From Mactra quadrangularis (Eukaryota > Mollusca > Bivalvia > Venerida > Mactridae), in contig CM046295.1 of the NCBI GenBank assembly GCA_025267735.1, forward strand, positions 17,505,592 to 17,569,591: a stretch of 64,000 nt of DNA, given 5' to 3'. The position numbers were made by a program, and so were the translations under genes. A model generated the notes under the pieces. The model was not told the origin of the DNA. It searched no databases and saw only the letters and a program-made list of their open reading frames with translations. Position 1 is the first letter of the stretch. Every line of letters begins with the position of its first letter. Of the stretch, positions 36,440 to 49,900 are shown piece by piece.

Positions 36440-37840
36440 TATTGTATAGTTTACATGCGGTACAAACAAACATTACCTGCTTTAGACGAAAAGTATTGAT
36501 CAGGCCTTCAATGCATATACGGATATTTAGAAGTTTACGTAGATCTATATTTAGAACAAAAAACAACGCTCAAAAAACTTGGTCATTTAATATAAGCTTC
36601 GGAAATAAACAAACGTTTTATGATTTCTAACGGAAAATAATTGAATTCCAATTTTGTTTACGAATCACAAAATGATTAAATTTTTATTCGTTATGTAAGC
36701 AAATTAAACTTAATTTGTACTCCATATAGCATTGTCTCTTCTAAAGTAAAACTAACACTTTTCTATATATAGGTTTAAATCATTATTTTTATGCATGAAG
36801 TATTTTGTACAGATCTGTATAATTATAATATAATAAGCTATTATGTTAAACTTCCGACTAATACGTTTAACGATTACGAGACAGAATGGCTGTATTGGTA
36901 AACAATGTTGAATTTTCCCTCGGTTAACGGTCGTAAACGTCCGTTCCAAAGCGAAAATGTCAATGTTTTTGTTGCTTTCTTAGGCGTCCGTTAATAATAA
37001 TACTTTGAAAAACTTAGTGGTTTCCGTTCTAGATTTACAAATGCTTTAATCATGATACTTGTACAAAGAAATAAAACCACAAAACTATGGTAACCAATCG
37101 TTGGCGCCAATTTAAAAAAATCTAACCAAATCGATTGCCAGTCGACAATCAACATTTAGAATCGAAACTTTAATCTAGAATAAAAATCCTTATTTAGAAT
37201 TGCAAAAATAACCTACCAATTTCAATAAAAAGATCAGTACTGTTTAAATCTTCCGGGTTTGTTTCAAAAGAATAAAAAATATTTTTGTTCTCTTTCAAGA
37301 AAAAATGTTCCTCTTGAGTATTTACTACCGTTTTGACACGAAATTCTTTATTTGTTCGAGACTAACATGAAGTTAAACATATTTGTTCGAAGATGGATTA
37401 ACTTTTAAAAGTGAGTTATATTTAATTTATTTGTTAACAAAAAAATTCTAACTCCAATTAGAAATAAAACAAAACATAATAACTGTTTTATAATCAAATA
37501 AAAATATGTTGGTTGTTATATAAATTTGTTTATACATAAAAAGTTGATACGTAAAGTTTTGACATTTATATTGGGCTCATCTATCACAACTACCATGTCA
37601 TTTGACTTAGTGTGTGTGGGGTGTGTGTGTGGGTGTGTGTGGGGTTGAGTGTGTGTGTGGGGTGTGTGGGGGATGTGGTGGTATGTGTGTGTGTGTAAAT
37701 GTTACTTTTTAACATTGGATGCAGCTTATGCAGTCATATTATCAATTATATGTTCCGGCCCTTTACCAAAACAACTATCTTCATATATAAAGCATATATT
37801 TGTACGCCAAGCATGATATAACACTTTATTTACATTTCAG
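36440..37840. other. Intergenic stretch between genes B and C
   Basis: AT-rich, no coding-like ORF. A GT/GGGTGT-rich microsatellite lies at 37611-37697. The last bases (tacatttcag at 37831-37840) form an acceptor before gene C's signal exon, so part of this region is probably a 5' UTR intron and the promoter of gene C. Confidence 0.6.
37611..37697 (+). repeat. (GT)n / GTGTGG microsatellite
   Basis: Interrupted GT repeat with runs of G, about 150 bp upstream of gene C's first coding exon. Confidence 0.95.
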
Positions 37841-37863
37841 CAATAGGGTTATCATACACAAAG

Positions 37864-37909
37864 ATGTGGCCAAAACTGGTTGTTAGGGTCGTGCTTGGAT
37901 TAAGCATGT
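37864..37909 (+). CDS. Gene C exon 1: signal peptide
   Basis: Encodes MWPKLVVRVVLGLSM plus the first base of Cys16, donor gtaagt at 37910. Joined to exon 2 it reads LGLSMCIVQSSACSNC. Shorter than gene B's but with the same VLG-x-S core and the same phase-1 junction. Confidence 0.85.
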
Positions 37910-40900
37910 GTAAGTTACTTGCTTATTTTCCCTATATAACATTTTATTTAGTAAATCTATAACCAGTATTTGAATTATTTACAGTAGTCACTGCTTTCTA
38001 AACGTTTCTTTAAACATATTGAATTTTAATGTTTGAATTATACTTTCATATACTTAAACAAGTTTTATTAGTTTCACAACTAATATTATATTTATCGTAA
38101 CACAACAAGAATGTTCTATTTTTATTATTAAGAAAATATAATTAAGATACTAAACTAAATGTTTCGGTAATAATTTTCAATCAAAAATAAGAAAACATAT
38201 GAAAACATGTGTAAAGAATCTACTGGACCTTAGTGTATTTTATGTAAAAACAGTCGGAGAACATTCAGAAAATGTTGAACTATTTATATTGCAACGAACG
38301 CTAATAGAGAGCACGTAATATTGAAACTGAGGCAAAACATATTAAAATAAAGAACTGAACTGACTTTGGACATTTAACAACGAAAATATTATTTTAAAAA
38401 CATCGTAAGTCAAATTATTATTTGTCCTATCAATTGTGAATAAAGTCGAATCATACATACAAGTCCCTCTAAAAATCAATACTGTAATATTTTATCAAAT
38501 TTTCTAACACTGTCTATTTGTGAAATTGTATTATTCATTTTATCAATAGAGATTTTGTGAATACTTCAATTTGATTTCTTTCGTCTGCATTATTTACATA
38601 ACGACACATGCATACATTTGAACAAGATCGTCTAGTATATTATGTTTTAAGTATATATGTTTATAGTATATGACATTAAGAAGGATATTATCAAATTACG
38701 CTCAATAGCATAATACAGTATAACCTCCGCTAACGGCACCTCTAACGAGCGGCAACCTCTACGAGCGGCATATTAGAATTCCCCCGTCGATTTTGCACTA
38801 TGATTTACCTCTTAGGAACGACAACTTCTGCAGAGCGGTAAACGCCCGTTGTGGTTAATTCCCTTTATTCATTATTTACCTCTGTGCAGCGACACTAAGT
38901 CTAGAAAGGTTTATATCATTAATCGATAATTACCTATGACCGGAAGATTTAAACAACAAGCGATACTCTTAATCGTATAATACTACCCTAAGGTGTCATG
39001 TTGTTAAATAATTTGACTAAACAGGGGTTAATATGCAACTGATTAGTTAAATATAGAGCGATTATGTTCTTAGCTGACGAGTTAAATAAAGAAGGGATTA
39101 CAATTGACTGTGTTGCTTTTTTTGTTGTTGTTGATACTGTTATTTCTCAAACGTTTAAGATGATATTGTGATATATTATCTTAGTGAATAATGCCATTTT
39201 AAGAAATTATTATTAGATCTAGATAAAAACATTGTTTAGGGAATGGAAAAAAGATACTAAAAAGAGAAAATTCATATTGCGATGTTTATAATTTATATTC
39301 ATTATGAATTTTCACCACTTTAAAAATCATAGTGTAGTTAATAATTAATCAAAACGTATTTTCCGAAAACAATATTAAATATGCTAACTTTAACCAACAA
39401 GATATGTTCTAGTTTATTATCCGTTACTTTTAAACATTCTTTTGCACGCCCTTTGATGCTTTGCATCAATGTATTTTCTTTTGATTGTAATTTAATCGCA
39501 TAAAAGGTGTTGCAATTAAAAAAGACTTGTCTGTATCATGTTATATATAGTATACATTTGTGTTATCCTGTTCAGGTATTGTTCAAAGCTCTGCTTGCTC
39601 TAATTGTAAAAATAATCCTGATGATGAAACACGAAATCTGCAAGATATTTGTAATAATGGTCAAGGAAGTTGGATATGTAATTATGGATGTAAAAATGGT
39701 TATTGGGGAGCGAAATGTCTGAATAATTGTCCTAACACTTGCATTAGTTGTCATCGAGAGTATGGACAAGCTGGCAATAAAGAATGTTACTCATGCAAGG
39801 ATGGTTACTATGGAACAATATGTGGTACAAATTGTCCTACAAACTGTGCTGAGAACAAATGTGACAAAACAACAGGTAATTGTTTAAAAGGTTGTAAAAA
39901 CAACTGGGCTGGAAATAAATGTTACTCTTGTGCTGATACATGGTATGGTAACAATTGTGATTTACGATGTCCTGATTACTGTAAAGATAGATTATGTGAC
40001 AGCAATGGTGGATGTACCACGGGGTGTGCTGATGATAACTTCACAGGATCGAAATGTGACCAATGTAGAACAGGGAAATATGGTGAAAATTGCGATAAGA
40101 ATTGTCCTATGAACTGCAAAGACAATACATGTAACAAAGATGATGGTAAATGTACAAATGGATGCGAAGGTAACTTTGGCGGAGAGATATGTGACAACTG
40201 TAAGCCAGGTTATTACGGAACACACTGTGACAATCAGTGTTCTAATTGCCTGAATAGTATTTGTGATCGAACATCCGGTAGATGTAATGACTGCGCCAAT
40301 GGCAAATTTGGTGATCTCTGTGACAAGTCTTGCGCAACAGGTTGCAAAAACTTAGTCTGTGATAGAAATACTGCTGTTTGTTCGGAAGGATGTAGGAATG
40401 ACTATTCTGGAGATAAATGTTGTGTTAATAACAATGGTTGTGATTTATGCGACTCGACGATCTCATGTTCTAAATGTAAAACTGGTTACCATGGAAACGC
40501 TTGTGGAACACTGTGTCATGAGAATTGCGACGGTACATGTGATAAAGTTACAGGAAATTGTGAGTCCTGTAAACAAGAAATGTTTTATGGTGACAAATGC
40601 GGTAAATCATGTCCAACAAATTGTCTTAATAAAGTATGTGCTCAGAAAGATGGGCGATGTATGTCCTGTAACGTTGGATTCTTTGGCAACATGTGTGAAG
40701 ACGAATGTCCTGAAAACTGTTTGAACCAAAGATGTGGTCGTGAAAATGGTCAATGTTTTACTTGTGCAGTGGGATATTATGGTCAGACTTGCAATAAAAC
40801 ATGCCCAGTCAGTTGTGAAGGCAATGTTTGCAGACAAAATTATGGTACCTGCCTTAATTGTATTGTTGGTTTCCATGGTAACATATGTGACATTCCATGT

Positions 40901-43900
40901 GGGAAAAATTGCATAAACGACACTTGTCTCCAAGACACTGGTGATTGTACACATGGATGCGTAAATGGATGCGAGGAAGGTAAGTGTTTTATCCTTTCCT
41001 TTGATAATAATATTTGCTGGTCTATCAAAGCTTCAGATCCTTTCTCCGATATGTCCAGCAATAACACTCGTCGCACATTGGTAGTGTGTTCGATTTGGAA
41101 TTATATGTATATGATCGAGGTTAGATTGTGATGGAGAAGTTGATGATTTATTTGGTAACAAAAATGTTCAAGACGTAGGTTTGGTGTGCAGTTGCCTAGC
41201 ATAACCAAATAAAAAATCATTATTAAGTTGTCAATCAAAATTTTGAATAACAACTAAAGCAAGAAACAAATAAGCAAACAATCAACCAATAACAAAGCTA
41301 GGACCACAAGGATAAGATGCTATTTGTAATGAAGTATTCAATCTACATAATGTTTAACAATTCTTTCCGTCACCTTTTAAATAGATACAGATTATACAAT
41401 GAAAATATATGAAATAATGATTTTTAATAGTATGTCAAATTTAAGTTAAAGTCACCTTGATTAAGATGCATATATTTTTCTTATATTTTTTATAGAATCA
41501 TCACAATCATCTCCTCTCGGCGGAGCAATAGGAGGTAGTGTAGGAGGTCTTGTTGTTATTGCCCTTGTTGCTGTTGGTGTTTTGTTTGTCCTTAGAAGGT
41601 CAGTCATCATTTTTATGAGATTTTAGTTTATTTTTTATAATTCATTAAAGCTTGATCGTTATCAATCTCTTACAATTTAGAATGATTGCTATCGAGTATA
41701 AATCCTGGTTATATTATATGTCTAAATCTCTTTTGTATTAAGCATATATTTCACATGTCAGAAGTGCCAATTAACATTTAGTTTTGAAAAAACTTCTTAA
41801 TATAATGCATATTGAGGTCCGTGTTTAAAGTTTGAAAACCAGATATAAAAATGTGTTGCATTAAGCCAAATGTATGTAGGTTTCACCGACTAAACATTAC
41901 AGGAGAAAGTTACAACAACAAACAAACAAGAAATACAGCACAGATGGGCCCATGTCTGACATAAATGCAGCAGTTGTCGATAATAGTGTAAATGAAAATT
42001 GTGGTCCAATGGTGCTTAATCCAGAAAGTGAACGACCAACTACAGATGTGGTTTTTAAACAGAAACAAGAGGTCCATAGTGTGGCCATGGAAGTACCTGA
42101 TGATCCGGATACGGAAGAAGGAGAAGTAGACGACGACTACTATACATTTAGAAACTTCATTAAAGTTGAAAACTTACAGACATACGTCAGAGAAAAAGCG
42201 GGGAATTATTTAACCACTGAATTTAAGGTGAAGAAAATAAACTCATTTTTCTTTGCTGTTATTTATGTACAACGTAAATATTCATTGCTTTATTTGAGCC
42301 AGGTTTAAACTACCTAGCTCAATGAGTAGGTGATAAGCTTTGGTAAAACGTTAAATGTGTGTTTTGCCTTCATAAGAATGGCTAAATTCACACATAGCAT
42401 TTAATTATCTAAATAACGCTTTATGCCTTCGATTGCAATAGATTCTATCTTAACATATCTTAGATATATGTTTTGTTTTGTTAGACTGATCTTGAAATGT
42501 ACTTGTGCGAGGTATTGTAACACAAAATCGATATGGCAATCATTAGCATCAAAATAAAGGTTGATATTTTATGTATGAGGTATATAAGTTTCAGACAGAG
42601 GTAGGCCTCGCTTTTTATCATGGACGTTCAGTTTTATAGTCTCATACGATAGAAACTAGATTGTGTTGCAATTTATCACTCAATGACATATTTTGGTTAT
42701 TAGTATTCTATTATGCATGGCAAACAGTATTTCATTTTATTTATTTCTTTTGACACAGAGACTTGCTAAAGGTTTAAAACAACCATGTACATTTGCTACA
42801 AGGAGTGAAAACAAAGCGTTGAATCGTTTCAATAGAATCTATCCATGTAAGTTTATCTGTGTTGATTTGTGTGTGTTAATTTCTTCTTACTAACTGCGTT
42901 TTTCCCCGATCTTATTATTAGTATTTGACACATTGCTACTGCAGAGGCTTAATGGACATAATCTGAAGGAATCATACTTTTGTGGCAGGGTGAATACGTA
43001 TTGGTAATGGAAAAAGCAAAATACAGAATTTTTTCTTGTTTCGTTTTTATTACCAAAACGCATTCAATATACAAAAAATAATATTTTCCTTTTTCGTTAC
43101 CAGTACGTATCTACCCTGCCACTGAAGTCTAATTTCTTCTGAGCTTTACTGTCTCGTTTGTATGGAAAATGTGTCTTATTCTGAGCACTTAATCATGACC
43201 GGGATGACTAAATGATCATAAATTACAATCCATATACTACACGTTCATTTGGGATCAGATATATAAACTACAAATATAATTTTAGGTCAACAACGTGACC
43301 CATTTGATCACAAATATGATCAAATTTGATTAAATGTTAAATCTTTATTACAGATGATCATTCTAGAGTTAAACTGGATCACGATAAAAAGTTCTTTATC
43401 AATGCTTGCTACATAGATGTAAGTTTGAGTTTCTGTTAACTTGAGTTTGAATATAAAATTGATTAATCAGACTCATTTACATTATAGAAGCAGTGGTCCA
43501 GTGGTAGGACGCGCGCTTAGGGACCGAGAGGTCCTGAGTTCGAATCCCACCAAGGGCACAGCTAATTTCCTTGAGCAAGAAATTTACCTGCGATTGCTTC
43601 ACTCCACCCAGGTGTAAATGGGTACCTGCGAGGGTGGTATAATTCTGCTGCGCCAATTTGTCGGCTGCACTAATAAGCGGAGTAAAAAGACTCCCCAGGG
43701 AGATTGATAGATAGATACCAGTAGCCCAGTGACCAGGGGTAATTGCTGTAAAGTCGGTGAACATGTGTAAGCATGAAACTTAGACTGTAAAATGTAATTA
43801 CATTTTTACATTTAAAATTTGATCTGCGAACCAAGAATCTCAGCACAACAATAAACATTTCTATATCAATAATATTTTGATATATTTGATAGATAGCTGC

Positions 43901-46900
43901 GGTTTGACCATTTAGAGTGTGCTTGATCAGCATTTGCTAACGCGAGAATGAGAATGAAGAATCACAAGCGAATTATCTTATTGTCTGATGATGCTACCGT
44001 CTAGTAACCCTGAAGAGAATTAGATCACAAGCGAGTTATATCACTGTTACATGTTTGTTTATGCACATCAAACAGAAAGATGTGGGTTTTAACACGATTT
44101 ACAAAACAGCTATGCATTCAAATCTGAGTGAGCATCTATATTAACTTCCAAATGTGTATTTAGTGTCAGGATTATTCTTATCGACTGTTTAATGAGAAAA
44201 CTATGTTTTCAGGGCAATCAGAAACTCAATGCATACATTGCATCGTTAGGACCAACTAAAATGACTACAGACAATTTTGCCACGTTTTGGAAAATGGTTT
44301 GGTTTGAGAAAAGTGACATCATAGTGATGTTGACGAATCTACAAGAGCCATCGGTGAGTATGAACTAATAAAGTTTAATGTTGAGTCGGTTTATATGAAT
44401 AATAGATAACAGAGCTCTAGTGAAAATTTTCACCGACTAATAAGTATTAAAAATGGTTTAAATACTCGTTCATTTACAGTCTCTTAACATGCATAGATAT
44501 TTTTTAGACACTGAATAATGGTAATAGTAACGAATCTGAAAACAACTTCGGTAATGCGTTTGTTTATTGGTTAATATGAATAGCCACGTGTTATAGACAA
44601 TATGGGATGACAAAGAAGGAAGAAGGAGCTTTTTATACCACTTAACATGTCAGCAAGGATATTTTCTCTACCTTTAATTGACGTGAAGATAAAACTGATA
44701 ATAGTATTTTCGAACAAAGGTACAAAGGTACTAACTTCATATTTTTTTCAAAATTCTGTATTTAGTAAACAGCTTTATATGTTTTTGCACGAAAAATAAA
44801 AAAGGAGTTATTTAAGCCACTTCTTAATTCACCATTTATTTGTTTATCAAAATTTAACTTTAACAATGCTTCATGAATTAGCTTGACTTATAGTAAAACT
44901 ATTTGTGGTATACAAGATATTTTTTCTCAAAATTTCATTTGTCAAGAACTTTATGAGAGTACTGATATGTTTGTTTATTTTTTAATCTTATTGTAAAACA
45001 AATTGGCTGCCTTATACTTTGTCATACGATGTTTTTATCGTAAGGTTCATTGTGAATTAAGGACTTTTGCCAGTTATCTTTCCCGGATGAAAACTGAAGC
45101 AATCCAATTGGTAAATAGGTTCTTACAGTTGGGATCCTCGGATTTTATCATTGAAGTCCTATGTAAGGATAACAAAATATTTCATCTAATATCGTTCATG
45201 TTAATTAAGATATTTACAGAAGTGATGTCATTAAGATAGTTATTTACCCTGAAAATACTTAGCTTGAATTTTAAACAAATTAAATGATTTACATAAAAGT
45301 TAGTTAAGATTAATTTTGGCAAACTGACATTGAAAAGTAATGGTAAAATTCGAGTAATCCAACTAAAATGACAATCTATTTGAAGAGTAAATATTAGTCT
45401 TAAGTACGTTGTACAGTTACACTGATATTATTCAGACTAATCAACCTTGTCTGTTATCTTGATATCTTTTTCTTATATAGGGAATGAAGTGTCAACAATA
45501 TTGGCCAGATCGTGGACAATCTCTGATCTTTTGTAACCTCGAAATAAAAGGTGACAGTATAGAAGACTTTTCTGAATATACTGTCAGAACTTTTACGATC
45601 TCCAATGCAAGTAACATTATATTAAATATATTTAGTGACGGAATATTAAATACTTTGGACAATTTTTGAGTGGTCTTGAAATTTATTCTTCAAACCATTT
45701 AAAGAGGTCAGTCGTACAATTTATGGTTTATGAATAGGCAAATATCTCTTGATCCTAATCTTTAAGCATATTACTGAGCTAATACGTTCAATTCTTATTA
45801 TTCATAAAGATGTTGGTTGGTATTTACTAAGGGATGAACATTGAAATTTTATCTTACAGGGAAAAGAGAGACGTACAGTAAGTCAGCTTCATTTTACAGC
45901 TTGGCTGGACAAGTCTGTACCTAATAACGTAACGTCATTTGTTGAGTTTAGACAAAGAGTTAAATCTACATATACTTTATCACAGGGACCGGTTATTGTT
46001 CATTGCAGGTATTAATTCATTATCTTGTAGGGACCAGTTATAGATCATTGCGTGTCTGAACCCAAGTGTCATTGTTATTGAAAACCTACTTAAAATGTCG
46101 CTCCAACATTTTCTGTCGTAGGAGATGTAGTCCGGTAGAGAGGCTCGCTGAGGACACGAGAGATCCCGGTTCGTATCCCCTCAGAAGCACTATTCATTTT
46201 CTTATGCATGTAAATTACCCACGATAGTTTATTTCATCCCTGACTTAAATGGGTTCCTGCGAGGATAGTATACTACCCTTGCACCGTTGTATTGGCTGAA
46301 CTGTAAAAGACTCCCAAGGAAGATAGATAGATAAATAGAAAATCCAGATAACCAGGATCTGTGAAGTTGTTGAACATACATAAACATTAAAATTAGATTA
46401 TAAAATGCAATTACAAAAAAATACAAAATCTTCTTTATGTAGATTGCTATCACGTTCGCCTTTTTTAGTGCCGGTATAGGACGTACAGGAACTTATATTG
46501 CTATAGATTTACTAACAGAAATAGGTTTGAGTGAAGGTAATGTTGATGTGTTTGGATGTATTAGAGCTATGAGAGAACAGCGTGTTAATATGGTACAGAC
46601 ACCAGTAAGTGAATACCATTACTACGTTTATCATATTATAAACATGATCATGTCACCCATTATTAACATAATGCTTTTTTCTCGTTATATTCGGCTTTTA
46701 TCCTCATTTTCATTAAATACGTTATCATTATAATTATTATTATTATAATTATTTTGATGGTTTTTTTTTCAACTTTTTTTCATAATAAAACTCCGCCTAC
46801 AATATATTTAACCCTGCCTTATTGATAGTTTTTATAGTAATTAGCGCCTTCAATGTATACAGTTCTGTTTTATTAATAGTTTTATCACAAAATTCACCTT

Positions 46901-49900
46901 GAAATTATTAAAACCTCGTCCATTTTATGTTTAATATCTGCCTTCAGTATATGTAACTTCGCCCTATTTCACTCTTTCAGGACCAATATGAGTATGTACA
47001 TCGTGCTATTGTTTACACTTTGACATTTGATGTTGATTACACACCAACAGAAACATTTAATGATTATGTCATGTCTCTGACTGATTCACAGTATGCAGCC
47101 ATGTTTAAGGTAAGTTTATCGAATGTTACAAAAAGAAATACATTTGAATAAATAATGAAATTTAAAAAAATTGTTTTAAAACTGTAATTCCATCTATTTT
47201 GAAAACAGAATTTTCGAATTAGCCTGATTACAAATTTAAAAAAGTTTTGCTCAAGGAAGATGTTCCGTTTGACAAAAACGAAGATCAAAGATAATGAACC
47301 GGTTACCTAACCGTAAATACTATCCAAACAGATAACTGTTTACTTACATAAGTACTTTAAATCTTATGACAACTGTTACTTATGCAATAGAATTATCATA
47401 TTTAACTTTAAGTAAATTATGTAGCATACTCTTTATGACCAAACAATCTCAAAGAGCGTTGTACCAACATTTAGGTTTAAAAATTTGTCATAAATCGCAT
47501 GACTTTGCAAAACAGGTTGATTCTACTGGGTAAACTTTTCTTCATGTTTTATAGAATCTAAGTACACCTATTGAGGCCGTTGATCAAGAACACGAACAAG
47601 CTGTGTCATTGAACAAGCAATATAGAGACAAGAATAGATCTATAAGTGACGTTCCAGGTAAGATTTATCTTATCTAAGTATTCAAGCCCGCCCACAAATA
47701 TGTTATTCCTCCGTTGTCAAAATTTGATGATAAATTATTTCTGAAGATACATTCCACGCAAAGCTTTTTTAGTTATTGATGAATCTTTATAATACAAATG
47801 TATAAGCAACTATACTTCAATTTAGCCTTCCAGTAACAAAGTTTGTATGTTTCTCAAAACTCACTTAATTGAATATGTAATTCCTCTTCCAAATATTTAG
47901 TTCCGCCTTACTCTACAGTTAACTCCGCCCTGCAGCAAAAAAAAATATTTATGTAATTGCTTTATTGACTAAGTGAATGCCCTTTTCAGTTATTTATAGC
48001 AGTTCAAATTTCTTGAATATGTCTGAAACAAAATGTTTTTAGGCCAAACTATTTCTAATATTGTATTATCGGTGTAACCCATTGACCAAAACACGTCAAT
48101 ATCACAAAACTGTGCAGTTGTTTTTTTCATCTAGGTAACGACGGCAGACCTATGCTTGATTTGAACGAAGCCTATAATGATTCAAGCTACATCAACGCAG
48201 TTTATGTTAACGTAAGATTTTATTTAATCGATATACGCAAAGGACAGTGAAATTAAATAACTAAACTAAGTCAGTTAATTTCCAATCAAACATCCATAAT
48301 ATCATTGCTTGATACTAAGCTTCTTGAAATTTTGGGGGTATGCCTACTTTTAATCTCATCAGTTTATTGTTTTTCGTAAAATATACAAATGAGTAATAAT
48401 TCGACTGTTTCATTTCTCACAAGCTCAGTTTGTAGCACGCAAGTCTAATGATCGAGGGGTTATGGGTTTGATTTCCGGGGAGATAGTTTCGTGGAGCTTG
48501 TTCATGAAAGTATTTATACCGCCATTCTCTCTTCTACCAATGATTTTTAATTATGTATGGCAGTTGTCAGTCAATGACGAACGTATGCCCTTTGTAGTAT
48601 GCTAACAGCTAAATCCAGAGATTAAGCCTTTCCAGGAGTGAGAAGGTGACTGACCACCTTTATACGACCAATACAATGTGTTGCTACGGCGTTAAACCCA
48701 ACAAACAAACAAACAATCGTAAATGGTACGTGTTTAAGTTGCATTGTTCTAGCAGCTATTAGTTGAATTAACACTCATGAGGTAGATAGACAAACTGTCA
48801 AAGATAAAAGTAAACGTGCAACAGCATGACATCGATTGTAAATACAAAATCTTATTTTAATACAACTAAGGCCTATATCTCTAAACAAATGTGAGATAAC
48901 TTTAGTATGTATGTAACTGAAAGGGAGATAATCCCCTTTATGTTTTAGAACTTGAAATTCAGATTAAACAGTTATAAATTTCTTTATATTTTAGGGTTTC
49001 AAGATAAAAAACAAATATATATTGGCTCAAACTCCACTTTTGTCAACTCTGGATGACTTCGTATGTCTAATTTACCAAGAAAACTGCTCTAGCATAGTGT
49101 CTGTTGAAACCGTCGGCAATCAAAAACAGGCAAGAATTATTTTTTTAAGCTCGTCGATCCAAAAACTTTAAAATACTTTTTTAACGTTTAATTATGATAA
49201 TTGCTTACTCTTACTGGCTTCCCTAGAAGCTGACAAAAAGACAGTGTCGCAATAATGAATGAATGCAAGACGTCAGTTTTCACGTAACTTATAGTCACTA
49301 CTAGATCTGGTAGTCAGAAATGATCAAATTTTCTATTGCACGTTATAATTGTATACTTCAGGATGTAGGTTGTTATATCCCGGAAGAAAAAGAAAGTCTA
49401 ACATTTGGATCATTTGTTGTTACTTGTATGAAATATCAAAACGAATATAATCACCAATATAGACAATTGAAGATAACCAACAAAGGAAAGGTGGGTTTTA
49501 ACATAAAGTATATTCGCTTATTTATTCATACGTATGATATTGTTGTGAGTTTGTTTATGCATGTAACTTATATGAAATGACAAATATATCAGATTTGTGA
49601 CTTAGTTCTGAATTAAGAGCAAGAATAAACTTTTATTATGCATTGAGCGCTAGATTATGGTTAGGGTACTCATCGACTTTAACCGTAATTTTATTTATTG
49701 ATGAAACAATTTCTACAATAACTTAATCACTCATTATTATTATTATCATTATATTCAGCAAGCTTTCTTTTATTCGTAGCAATCAACTGGAGAAAGAATT
49801 GTACATCATTATCAGTATACAAACTGGAAGAATAGTGAGAAAGTTCCATCAAGTGACGTTGACTTTGTACAATTTATAAAAGAAACACAATCATCTGTAC

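Noticed and set aside
43489..43560. A functional tRNA gene suggested by the A and B boxes
   Set aside because: It lacks a closed anticodon stem and continues into a SINE body also seen at 46128; the same reasoning applies at 22288.
45481..45669. Premature end of gene C in exon 45481 taken as evidence of a pseudogene
   Set aside because: A GC donor at 45607 restores the exact 126-nt exon length of A and B and the frame, and all downstream exons are intact.
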